A DNA stretch of 64,000 nucleotides from Antedon mediterranea (lineage: Eukaryota > Echinodermata > Crinoidea > Comatulida > Antedonidae): assembly GCF_964355755.1 (NCBI RefSeq), contig NC_092673.1:35721648-35785647 (forward strand), in the 5' to 3' direction. Of this stretch, positions 35,301 through 46,253 are shown piece by piece. Below the pieces are notes generated by a model that did no database searches, had not been told where the DNA came from, and was given only the letters and a program-made list of their open reading frames with translations. The first letter of the stretch is position 1, and every line of letters begins with the position of its first letter. A program made the translations under genes and the position numbers.

Positions 35301-38300
35301 GTCTGAACACAGCTTTAGTGTGGTGGTAGTACTTACTGTGAAATATATGCCACAATTGCATCAGTTTTAAAAACTAGTTGAGTTGTATTACTGTCCTGCA
35401 TCGTCTCTTTGTTCACTCTGCATCTTATTCCCAGATTGTGTGGATCTAAGTAAACAAATGTTTAAATATAGAATTAAGAATCTATGTGTGGACAAACAGG
35501 TATTTGTACTACACAGAGTTGCTTCTATAGTATGTTAATAGTTAGGATACTTGGCTACCGATCACAGGGTACAAATCCTGGTAATAGTTAGGATACTTGG
35601 CTACCAATCACAGGGTACAAATCCTGGTAATAGTTAGGATACTTGGCTACCGATCACAGGGTACAAATCCTGGTAATAGTTAGGATACTTGGCTACCGGG
35701 TACCAATCCTGGTAATAGTTAGGATACTTGGCTACCGATCACAGGGTACAAATCCTGGTAATAGTTAGGATACTTGGCTACCGGGTACAAATCCTGGTAA
35801 TAGTTAGGATACTTGGCTACCGATCACAGGGTACAAATCCTGGTAATAGTTAGGATACTTGGCTACCGATCACAGGGTACAAATCCTGGTAATAGTTAGG
35901 ATACTTGGCTACCGGGTACAAATCCTGGTAATAGTTAGGATACTTGGCTACCGGGTACAAATCCTGGTAATAGTTAGGATACTTGGCTACCGGGTACAAA
36001 TCCTGGTAATAGTTAGGATACTTGGCTACCGGGTACAAATCCTGGTAATAGTTAGGATACTTGGCTACCGATCACAGGGTACAAATCCTGGTAATAGTTA
36101 GGATACTTGGCTACCGGGTACAAATCCTGGTAATAGTTAGGATACTTGGCTACCGGGTACAAATCCTGGTAATAGTTAGGATACTTGGCTACCGATCACA
36201 GGGTACAAATCCTGGTAATAGTTAGGATACTTGGCTACCGGGTACAAATCCTGGTAATAGTTAGGATACTTGGCTACCGGGTACAAATCCTGGTAATAGT
36301 TAGGATACTTGGCTACCGATCACAGGGTACAAATCCTGGTAATAGTTAGGATATTTGGCTACCGATCACAGGGTACAAATCCTGGTAATAGTTAGGATAC
36401 TTGGCTACCGGGTACAAATCCTGTATGTCAGGTGTATCATGACAAAGAACCCCACTCCCAAAAACTTGTTTAAAACTTTATATAGAGTAGGATACAGAAA
36501 GAATTCCCCTTTTATTTTTGGAAATTTATAGAAAAAAAGCTGGGAATTTTATCTAGAGCACTTCCTTGTGCACATAAGTCAAAAGCATAATTTTCTGAAT
36601 ATAATTTACTAGTTATTGTGAAATGTTGTTTAGATACCTACTGTACCTGATATACCTACTGTACCTGATATACTATCTTTAGTGACAATAGCAGGTCCAA
36701 GTGGACAGAATGTATCCATAGCTTTGCCTAACAACCATTGTTTTCCATTGCGTTTCATCTGCCAATCTCTAGCACTGACATCATGTGCTACAGTGTAGCC
36801 AAACACATAGTCCATTGCATCACACTCCTGTAAATAAATAACAATAAAAATCAACAAATGTGATTGTGCGCCTTGAGCACTTTTAGTGGATATGTGCGCT
36901 ATATAAATTGTTATATTATATTATTAAAAGGAATGAAGAGATGTTGCTGCTGGTCCTCCCTCCATTAAACTAAAGTGCACCAAAGCACTACAGGTTTTAA
37001 CAAAATACATGACAAAACCATTAATGCAGTAGGCCTACATTCAACTTGTTTGGATAAAGAAGGATGAGATATGGTGTCAAAAAATGTATTGTCCTCCAAA
37101 AACATGAAAAATAAAGATTAATAAAAAAAGACTTTGAATATGCAATTTCACAGTTTTAGTACAGTTAATCACTTCTGTAGAAAAAAAATAATGTTTTCAC
37201 TTTGTAAACGGTCAAATTCCAAATATAAAATCCAATCAGTTTGACTAATTTTTGCTTTAAATTATATTTTTTCATATAAATAATTCTTTTTAAATCCAAC
37301 TTTTGTTCAAAGTGAATAACTATTATGTGACATTAAAGTGGCATATTCAACAAAAACATTAAAACAAATAATTTTTCAAGGGAGGCAATATATCTGTAGA
37401 TAATGACCATTACATCTATTTTATATTATTTTAATTTTCGTCATAGAGGCCATGTATTAATTTAAACTATGATAGTAACTTTTATTTTATAAATACAATT
37501 GATTGGTTGATTTTAGCGTACTAATCACCTTAACATTTTTACAGCTTTTGCCTATAATGATTACTAACTCAACTTCCCAGTCTAATTCATTAGTGATATC
37601 AGGATAAATGATGTTATCTGTAGGCCCAACGATGCAATTCGCAAACTTGTTGAAGATTACTGGTTCAGTTGGGACGGGTTGATTCTGCTCGGCACAGTGG
37701 TCCACGTAATTCATACCGACGCATAGTACCTTCTCTGGATTTGTGATCGGTGCTAAAAGATGAATGCTGCTACGCTTGACTACATTCTGGCCCGACGATA
37801 TTATGCTATAAATAAAATCAAAGATTTATTAAAATGTTGAGGCTTGTTTGATAGTACGGTATCAGTGCAACGTAAACTATGCTTAAATTAAAAAACTACC
37901 ACTGTCGCTTTTTTTTTATAATAGCATGAAAAACTATAAAAAAATTAGTGTTTTATATTGTTTTATATACTTATTAGGCATTCTGTTTTGGGTATCTCGA
38001 CAGGAATATATTAGTAATAGTACTTAGTAGGCCTAACTAATTTATCTGAAGACACATGATTGATTGATTTAATTTAATTTAGTTTGATTGATTTAATAAT
38101 CTATTATTATCTCATCCATACCAAAGAAACTCTAACCTACAATTGTACTTACCTTTTAGCTATATCTAAATTATGTTGGCCACCCTTGATAAACTCCACC
38201 ATATTCCCACACTGCAGCTTCCCACTGGCCAGTAAGTCAACCACATCGCCTCCATTCTCCAATTCAACCCCTACGCTTTCCTTTCCATTATCTGATGCAA

Positions 38301-38409
38301 ATTGAACAAATCTCATTTTCTCATTAAATTGCCGTGTCTGAAATGAAACACACTGAACGTTAGGCCTGCACAAAACCTTCACTGAATGTTTTATCAGCAG
38401 TGAAAACAT
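32360..38409 (-). CDS. FAHD2: FAHD2-like fumarylacetoacetate hydrolase family protein, one exon not found
   Basis: FAH-fold protein of the FAHD2 group, usually mitochondrial; its substrate is uncertain. Exons seen: 38409..38153, 37805..37529, 36827..36665, 32721..32647 and 32422..32360, with good GT/AG sites. Exon 1 starts [14 protein letters not shown], basic and hydrophobic like a transit peptide. Then follow [36 protein letters not shown] (metal-binding acidic residues), [14 protein letters not shown] and [15 protein letters not shown]. The last two exons give [19 protein letters not shown] and [14 protein letters not shown]. Exon 3 ends in phase 1 but the next visible exon starts in phase 0. 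About 40 residues expected in this family (the region before the GTPPGVG block) are missing between 36664 and 32722. They may be diverged, deleted or lost in assembly. Confidence 0.88.
32740..33940. other. Intron of the FAHD2-like gene, left part
   Basis: AT-rich intron. Searched by eye on the minus strand for the expected missing FAHD2 exon and found none. Short frames here show no family match. Confidence 0.4.
33941..34945 (+). mobile_element. 5'-truncated, frameshifted non-LTR retrotransposon
   Basis: Reverse-transcriptase end of a LINE. The first frame (33941-34531) has [18 protein letters not shown] and [12 protein letters not shown], where the usual YADD is FAND, then TYLGHVI. The frame shifts at about 34500-34510 and continues at 34506-34793 with [17 protein letters not shown] and NDVPSFDEF, a C-terminal block seen in invertebrate CR1/jockey-like LINEs. 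The 3' end has ATGAATGA-type simple repeats. Endonuclease and N-terminal RT are absent. Catalytic change plus frameshift mean a dead copy. Confidence 0.85.
35540..36422 (+). repeat. Two-length minisatellite, 46/39 bp, 21 units
   Basis: The unit is GGTAATAGTTAGGATACTTG followed by GCTACCG and GGTACAAATCCT. Long units contain an extra ATCACAG (46 bp), short ones lack it (39 bp). From left to right: L L L S L S L L S S S S L S S L S S L L S. Lies in the large FAHD2 intron. Confidence 0.93.
36868..36915 (+). repeat. LINE/SINE-type 3' tail fragment
   Basis: GCGCCTTGAGCACTTTTAGT then ATGTGCGCTATATAAATTG, matching the segments near 11633 and 54375. Lies in an FAHD2 intron. Confidence 0.6.
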
Positions 38410-38748
38410 CAGTTTTTTGGGACAAAAACAGTTGCCTCGACGACGTTAGAATTGCCCAGGGTCGTAAAAAATAATACAGTAAAATATCAATTTTCGTTTC
38501 GTTTCAAATCGTGCGGGGTTACCGTTACCCTTTGTTTTACCAATTTCTTACGCAATCGGTCAGGTGATAACAACGCTCAGTATGCACAAGTCAGGTGATC
38601 GTGGTAATCACGTGATGTACAACTCAACCACCGGTATCTCATTTTCTTGGTCATTGTTGCAATTGCCATACAACACGAGTGGTCAGTGCGTTGTGTGTAT
38701 TTATAGTAGTAGTGCTGCTGCAGTATATCAAAGGATCAAGGCTTCGTC
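38410..38748. promoter_or_regulatory. Shared head-to-head promoter region
   Basis: 339 bp separate the ATG of the FAHD2-like gene (minus) from the ATG of the aminopeptidase (plus). No repeat interrupts it. It must hold both 5' leaders and core promoters unless 5' exons lie elsewhere. No clear TATA box seen. Confidence 0.55.
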
Positions 38749-41700
38749 ATGGCTCCACCAAGGTAAAAGATTTTTTTAGATAAATAAATTATCTTACAAA
38801 TACAATTTTGTATTCCTTTTTTTTCAGGTTTTGAAGTACAATATTACTGTATTTGCCATCATGCATCATGTTAATGTAGGCCTAGCCTACCTATCTAATC
38901 TAGTATAGTAAACTCGACACATTATTATACGAAATTTATAAATCGTAATTTTTTTTTATGCTTAGCCAATCAATTTAAATAATGACACCTGGATTGGAAC
39001 ATGATTTACTAAATACTTTCGCTGCATCTCATGATCAAATCTTATTTTAATATTGACAAACAACCCATGGTTTTGTTTAATTGAAAATTACTGTAATCTT
39101 TTTGTGCTTTTATTTTAACAGACTTCCGTGTCCAGTAGACTTCACAAGTGATCCCCAAGATGCAGCCTATGATGGGATTGTCCTTGTCACAGACTCCTTG
39201 GAAAAACTCACAGGCAAACTAGAGTTCCTTAAAGCACCTCTGGAGACCCTCAAGACTGTAAGAATACTTTGGTGTGGATATTCTGATTAATTATGTATCA
39301 GTTTTTAACACCCTTTCCCCCCTCAGTTTTTCCTATTTTATACGTTTTTACACATTGGCTTTGATACTTCACCTGCACCCCTTCCAAGTATAGCTTTTTT
39401 TATATGAGCTATAACGGGATCAACGCACAGCTTGTACCATATAAATGCAAAAAGATTCTCCATAACCCATAAATCTAGTCTCTCTGTCACTTACTTGAAT
39501 TGCCATTTATGCATGTAAAATCAATCTGTGCACCACTTTTGATTGGTCAGTATTTGCATCCTTTAATTCTGGGAACCACTTTTGATTGGTCAGTATTTGT
39601 ATCCTTGAAATCTTGGATCAATGGATTAAATATATGTCTGTTTGTAACAATAATACAAGATTATTATTTTAAGCTAAGTCATCTTTTAAGCTAAGCTAAG
39701 TTGTATTTTAAGCCATTTCATCTGTTTTATAGGTTGATGCGTCTGTTGGATCAGAAATAGTTGTATGTCCTCTTCCTCCAGAATGTAAAATCAAACGGGT
39801 AATCTTTTCACCAACCGGGCCTCTCAATCGTGATTACGATGATGTCCGAGTATTTGCTGATGCAGCTTTTGCCGGTATTAAAAGGTACAAAATAAACATA
39901 CCTCTATGAGATAAATCATATTTTGTATTAATACTGTGATATAATTTACAACCAAATATGTATGAAACGCCATATGTGCCAAAATATTTATCTTTACTAA
40001 TTACGGGCTAGAACCTAGTCTAGTACAAACCTTTCAATAAAACTTTCAGTGAGGCCCTGAGATATTCTAGGTGGCAGCAGATAGAAAGTGTTCTTACCTT
40101 TTTTGTTCTTCTACTAGAGCTTTGAAAGCAGGTGTAAAACGCCCTCTACTTGTCCGTGCTGAAGATGACAGCTTTCCAGAAGCTTTACTTATATCTGTGC
40201 TTGGTGGATTCTATTCTTTATATGTTGTAAGTAGCATATGAAAAGTTAACAATTGGTCATAACAGAATTATTAAAAAAATGTAAAAAAAATGTTTTAATA
40301 TACCATATTTATATCCCTAAATGGTTAAATCAAAAGAAAAATTACAGACAAATTGACAATGATGTAGGTATCAGTGGATGGATCTCCAATAAAATAAGCA
40401 AATAAACAGTAAAACAGCCAGAAAGAAATTGCAGAGCATCCAAATGAGAAATATAATCAAACTAAGAAGATAAATGTAAAATATTAATAGAGAATAAACT
40501 GTTTAAATATCTAACAAAATTACTTTTCAAATAAACAGCCTCTTGAAATTCGTGATTTGAATAATGAACGCGTCAGTAAAGCAGAAAAGCTAGGCTTCTT
40601 GTGTTCAGACAGCTCACAAGGTGCACGCATCAAGAAGTGGTCAGAAGCTCTTGAGAGTGGACGGTAAATAGTTACTAAGACATGTGGCTACATTTATTAT
40701 ATCATGGAGGATTCCCCCATGATTATACTATTATGTATGGGATTCCATAATCATAAATGAATAATAATTTATTTGTGCACTCTTTTGTACCACAGGAACA
40801 CTCTTTTGTAGAAGAGGTTCAACTCATAACAATAATAATCAATTGTTGATATAAAGTTTGCGGTACACATAGGCCTATCAGTTCTGAAAAGAACTGTTGA
40901 GTTTCCCAACGTTTCAATCAACATGCTTTGATCCTTCTCGGGAGTGCAAACCTTTAAACAATATAATAATAATAATCAAATTCTCTATCTTTCTACATTT
41001 TTCTACAAGTCTTGTAGCCCGTGACATCGGAGGGTCTGACCCAGAGCGTATGGCAGCACCAAGAGTCAAGGAGTATGTACAAGAGTTATTTGGTGGTGAA
41101 GGTTCCTCTATCAAGGTAAACAGTTAACACGGTTCTGGTAAACAGTTAACACAGTTCTGGTAAACAGTTAACACGGTTCTGGTAAACAGTTAACACGGTT
41201 CTGGTAAACAGTTAACATGGTTCTGGTAAACAGTTAACATGGTTCTGGTGAACAGTTAACATGGTTCTGGTGAACAGTTAACATGGTTCTGGTAAACAGT
41301 TAACATGGTTCTGGTAAACAGTTAACATGGTTCTGGTAAACAGTTAACACGGTTCTGGTAAACAGTTAACACGGTTCTGGTAAACAGTTAACACGGTTCT
41401 GGTGAACAGTTAACACGGTTCTGGTGAACAGTTAACACGGTTCTGGTGAACAGTTAACACGGTTCTGGTGAACAGTTAACACGGTTCTGGTGAACAGTTA
41501 ACATGGTTCTGGTAAACAGTTAACATGGTTCTGGTGAACAGTTAACATGGTTCTGGTAAACAGTTAACATGGTTCTGGTAAACAGTTAACATGGTTCTGG
41601 TAAACAGTTAACACGGTTCTGGTAAACAGGTAACATTTGCTCCTATTTATGTCTGTTGTGTCTTTTTTAAGGTTGAAGTTATTGATGACGATGAAACACT

Positions 41701-44248
41701 GCTTTCAAAATACCCTTTGTTTTCTGCCGTCAACCGTTGTGCTAAATACGTCCCTCGTCACAAAGGATGCATTATCAAATTAGAGTACTCTGGCCAGGGG
41801 AAAATTGAAAGCACTATGATGTTGGTGGGAAAGGTAACGTATTAAAGCGTGGTTCTCACTAGAGATGCAACGCAAGCGCTCCGAATAATCCATCGCATGT
41901 GATTGGTCAAATGAGTTACGTCATTGCATTGCATCACTATTGGGAACCAAGCAATACCGCTGAACAATATTTATAAACAAATGCTTCTTATTATTAAATG
42001 GCTTTGATGTGTAAACTAAATTGTTACCTTATTTGTATTACAGGGTGTGACCTATGACACCGGTGGAGCAGACATAAAGGCAGGAGGTGTTATGGCGGGT
42101 ATGCATAGGTAAGGTTCATATTTAATTTTGCATTAACACACACTCAACAATTTAAACAAATGGATACATACCTATTATAATATGCAAATGTTTGATCTAA
42201 ATTATCTTCTGTTTAATGATTGTAGAGATAAGTGCGGAGCAGCTGCTGTTGCTGGATTCTTTCAGACTGTAAACCTGATCAAGCCAATCGGAATCAAGGT
42301 TGTAGGAACCATGGCAATGGTTCGCAATAGTGTAGGATCAGGTACTACTAATGTATATATAATAATTAAATTATATAATCTAAATAATTCCTCCATAATT
42401 TAATCTGCAAAGTGGTTAAGCTCTGTCTACACTATCAAACTATTAAAATATATGATTTAATCCACACTATCAAACTAGTTATATGGTAGTGATTATGACA
42501 TCATTGTGTCCATATAATGTCCACATCACATTTTTTGTCACATAAAGGTTTGATAGTGTAGACAGAGCTTTAGACTTATCACAAGTCTTTGGTTTTGTTT
42601 GTTGCACCACCAGACACTAGAGGATGCTATACAGTATACATAGATATTTACTATTGTAAATATGATATAATATAATGTGATCTGTTTTGTCTTACAGAAT
42701 GCTATGTGGCTGATGAGATCATCACATCTCGTGCTCAAAAGAGAATTCGTATCGGCAACACCGACGCCGAAGGCCGTATGGCGATGGCAGATTGTCTTTG
42801 TGAGATGAAAGAAAAGGTAAATTATAGTGTTTAAACTTCGATATTAATTATAAAAATACAAAAAGCGTAAAATGAATGAGTACATGTCATACAATCCAAA
42901 CTACGATAATGATAATTCCAAAATGATTTGTATAAAATACATACATACTAAATGCCAAAAATATAAATGTTTCTATGCAGGCCACCAAGGAAGTGAATCC
43001 TCAGCTGTTTACAATAGCTACCCTGACAGGCCATGCAGTGCTAGCCATGGGACCGGAGTATTCGGTACAGTTTTCATTTCTTTTTTTTATTTCATAAGTC
43101 GTGCGGTGGTTTCCCGAATAAAACAGCGAGTAACTTGCCAATTACAGGATTTCATAATTTATCATGCTTATAAATCTCTCTAAGGCTAGGGAGTGGAGTT
43201 GAAAGAGTCGTGAGTTACAACCCGGGCACTAGGTCAGGATTGAACCCTGAAACTAGGTCAGGATTGAACCAAGCATGTTAACCTACAGCTCCACTGGGTT
43301 GTTAACGCTAAAACTATTTCAAAATAAGTAATTATTTTATTATTTATATTAGATTATTATGGATAATGGACCAGCTCGTAAAAAACAATGCGCTCAGGAA
43401 ATCCAGAAAGGTTAGTTTTTGCTTACATTAAAATTAAATTGAATTGTACCACCAAAAATGACCAGTCTTCATATTCGACCTACTTTGTTAATTAGCATCA
43501 ATCTTTTTTTTTAGCTGGAGAAAAATTTGGTGATCCATTTGAAATATCAACCATTCGTAGAGAAGTATGTTTTTTTTAAAAGAAAAAGCAGTAGTCTAGT
43601 CTTCTGAAAAAAATTGACAAACCTTTGTAATGTGACAATGGCGTACTAAAAAAGTAAGAAGTATGTACTTAGTTAGTGGTATTGTTTCTCATTAACAGGA
43701 TTACAAGTTCCATGCTGGCAAGTCTGAATATGAAGACGTTCTTCAGTGCAACAATCAACCATCATCAAGGACTGCTAGGGGACATCAAGGTCCTGGTGCT
43801 TTCCTCATCCTAGCTTCTGGTCTTGATAAGGTACGTGTGTTTGATATTGGGCAGCTTCCGATTTGAGATGACCATCAACCAAACTATGTCATGTTGTCAG
43901 TTCATTGTGCATATGCAGGACTCGCTCCTCACCTCTCGACACGTTTGATGGTTCCTAGGGTCAGGCAATGACCGACAACACCACGACCTAGGTTCTTGCA
44001 AATCAAAAGCTCCCTATATTATAAAATACAACCTTTAAATTTGTGCTGATCCTATACATTGCTAACTACACGATTCTGACAAGGATAATGATTAACATAT
44101 TGTATTACCTTTTCAGCATGGTATTGATGGTGAAATTCCACTAGCGTACTCGCACTTGGATATAGCTGGATCATCTGGACCCTTCCCAGGGGTGCCAACT
44201 GGGGCTCCTGTTGTGGCCTTGGCAGCTAAATATCTCATGCCCAAGTAA
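38749..44248 (+). CDS. M17 leucine-aminopeptidase-like protein (W07G4.4 type), 15 exons
   Basis: Two-metal M17 metallopeptidase that releases N-terminal residues from peptides, expected cytosolic and oligomeric. Exons: 38749-38762, 39122-39257, 39733-39884, 40118-40226, 40539-40663, 41010-41115, 41672-41833, 42044-42108, 42226-42341, 42698-42816, 42981-43064, 43353-43410, 43515-43564, 43699-43830, 44117-44248. All join in phase to 519 aa, close to the roughly 520 of nematode W07G4.4. The catalytic domain starts at VGKGVTYDTGGADIK, with the metal ligand Lys and Asp. MHRDKCGAAAV, the signature NTDAEGR (metal Asp and Glu, catalytic Arg) and GHAVLAMGPEYS follow. The N-terminal domain is the variable M17 macro-like fold. 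AATAAA at 44737-44742 is a candidate polyadenylation signal. All active-site residues are present. Confidence 0.95.
41116..41638 (+). repeat. 22 bp minisatellite starting at a 5' splice site, 24 units
   Basis: The unit GTAAACAGTTAACACGGTTC+TG repeats from the first intron base after exon 6 (41115|41116) to 41638, exactly in register (last start 41622). Variants: GTAAACAG/GTGAACAG and AACACGG/AACATGG. Each unit reproduces TG|GTAAACAG, a donor-like sequence. Confidence 0.95.
41851..41953. mobile_element. MITE family B copy in aminopeptidase intron 7
   Basis: GCGTGGTTCTCACTAGAGAT to CACTATTGGGAACCAAGC, with AATAATCCATCGCATGTGAT inside. Shorter than other copies; part of the left arm is deleted. 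Confidence 0.82.
42417..42572 (+). mobile_element. MITE family A, copy 6, in aminopeptidase intron 9
   Basis: Outer arms AAGCTCTGTCTACACTATCA and TTTGATAGTGTAGACAGAGC. The left arm is partly duplicated (a second CACTATCAAACTAG at about 42464). Confidence 0.87.
43077..43303 (-). mobile_element. tRNA-derived SINE, family 1, copy 3, in aminopeptidase intron 11
   Basis: Minus strand: AGTGGAGCTGTAGGTTAACA head, B box GGTTCAATCC present twice (a 29 bp internal duplication around CTGACCTAGT), then the family body and T-rich end. Confidence 0.78.
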
Positions 44249-45029
44249 AAAGAACACCACATTTAATGGAATTATAATAGGTGTACTATTATTTAGACCT
44301 ATGCATTCGTGATACATATTGTGCAGCTGACGAGTCTAGATAAATACGGTAGATGGATGAGGCCAATATATGCAAGACTATATATAGCAGATCTACAGAT
44401 CAGGGGTTGTACAGACCAATAATAATATAGACTGCTTATAATAGCAGGTCTATAGGCTACTAATACTAACATAGACCACTAACAATAATATGACCACGCA
44501 CAATAGTAAGCATCCCATCGTTTGTAGTTCATGGTATCGCTACAACCAAAATATACTTGGGTCACAACTTATAATATGCAAGGTGTAACATGACGACATC
44601 AGACTCGTAATAATTTGTCCGATAAAACATTTTTATTTCCAATGTTCCTGAAGACGTGACGTCATGATAATTATAAGCAACTGAAATATTTTTCTTTCTT
44701 TATTTGTAGTACTAGAGAATTGAGGTTAAATAATGTAATAAAACACCTGAATTAAAACAATCCTAATTTGTCTTTACTTATTTGCAAACTATCCGAAAGA
44801 ACAAAACTAATAGCAGAAATAAGAGAGATATCATGGCCATTATAATCCTCCAAACACATACTTTTTCCAGTATATTTGGTGTAAAAAAATTATCTGTAGG
44901 CCTATATCTAGCTCACAATGATAGGAGATAAATATTTGGCAATTAACAGTTAAACTTAACAGTATTCATAAAAAAAATAACTAAAAACGTGAACATTTCT
45001 TGAAATATTGGACATTATACCGCGTTACT
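44249..45029. other. Aminopeptidase 3' UTR and flank
   Basis: Likely 3' UTR to about 44760, after the AATAAA at 44737. Degenerate repeats of ATAGACCACTAA-like words at about 44400-44500. Nothing else seen. Confidence 0.5.
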
Positions 45030-45030
45030 T

Positions 45031-45165
45031 AAAGCTCTGTCTACACTATCAAACTAGTTTGACAAAAAAGTGTGATGTGCTCAAATATGGTAGTGATATA
45101 CCTAAATATGTTATTGGTATGACATGTCCATATATGTCACATTTTGTTGTCACATAGATCTTTAA
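45031..45165 (+). mobile_element. MITE family A, copy 7
   Basis: Left arm AAAGCTCTGTCTACACTATC intact. The right arm is eroded (TCACATAGATCTTTA), lacking the GATAGTGTAGAC part. Confidence 0.82.
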
Positions 45166-45878
45166 AGTAAAATGTCAATGTGTTTGCACTTCCATGCAGG
45201 TTTATTCCCGTCATTCATTTCAATGTGCCAATCGAAAGTAAACACAATGTACCGCAGTGTTTCATCTCTTAACATTAGTTTGAACTAATCAAGTATTCAA
45301 ACACACGTATATATTCAATGACACGAATGATATGTCATATTTACTTGCAAGAACACGTTTCATTAGATGTGTGATTTGTTTGTCACGGCTTCTACTAAAT
45401 AAATAGAATGATATATCCACCAGATTAACATAGTGGAGTGAATGATATAAGATCGGATTGACATCAACTTTTATGTATTTTTGTATGTATTTGTACTTTA
45501 TACTAAGTACATTTAGAATTCTTAAAAAAAATATGCAAGTAATTCTCGGACGCAAGCTACTCCACAGTAGTTACAAACAATTACAAGAATTAACGTGTTT
45601 ACGAAGTTATTATAATAACAATAATGCTTTTGTTATTTAAACTTTGACCCTTGGCTTGTGCTACTTAATTAGTTGTTGTTTTATATTTTATTCATTGGAC
45701 TTGATAATGACCCCATGATGGAGTCGAAACGTCGTTCTCTTTTAAGCGTTATTTTTATATTATGAATAATGCTTTATTACACCTAAATGTCCATATAAAT
45801 ATCCTAAAGCAAAACAAAATAAAAAATAGAAAATAAAATTGAAGATGACGCAGAGGAACCATTCTTATCGCTCAGTTC
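45166..45878. other. Intergenic, no gene seen
   Basis: AT-rich. The word GATGGAGTCGAAACGTCG near 45717 resembles sequence found in dispersed retroelements, but I cannot extend it to an element. Confidence 0.4.
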
Positions 45879-46030
45879 TCCACTTTGTTCCCACTGGGAC
45901 GCAACGCAAGGACGTAAACCCAACGCAAGGCGTGTTGATCAATGACAAGCGACAGCGCGAATAATCCATCGCCTGTGATTGGTCAAATCACTTAAGTTGC
46001 GTTACGTCCTTGTGTTACGTCTCCAATGAA
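45879..46030. mobile_element. MITE family B copy
   Basis: TTTGTTCCCACTGGGACGCA start and interior GCGAATAATCCATCGCCTGT. The right terminus has decayed after ACGTCCTTGTGTTACGTC. Confidence 0.75.
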
Positions 46031-46253
46031 TCGTCATTCTTTTTCAATTTTATTCAGGATTTTACAACAATAATAACACACATGATAAAACCCAGAAGAC
46101 TCCATCAACGAACTCAATCACTTTCGATGGGACGTCTCAGCCAGCAGTGACACACATTACATGATTTGAAATAAGTAAAATAGATTAATGGAAATCATGA
46201 ATTGTATTTCTTTAAATTAATAATCAGATCATATCTATACGTAGAAGGAATTA

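Noticed and set aside
35850-36101. Open frames with 13-residue repeats ([13 protein letters not shown]-like)
   Set aside because: Translation of the 39 bp minisatellite unit; intronic, no start or splice context.
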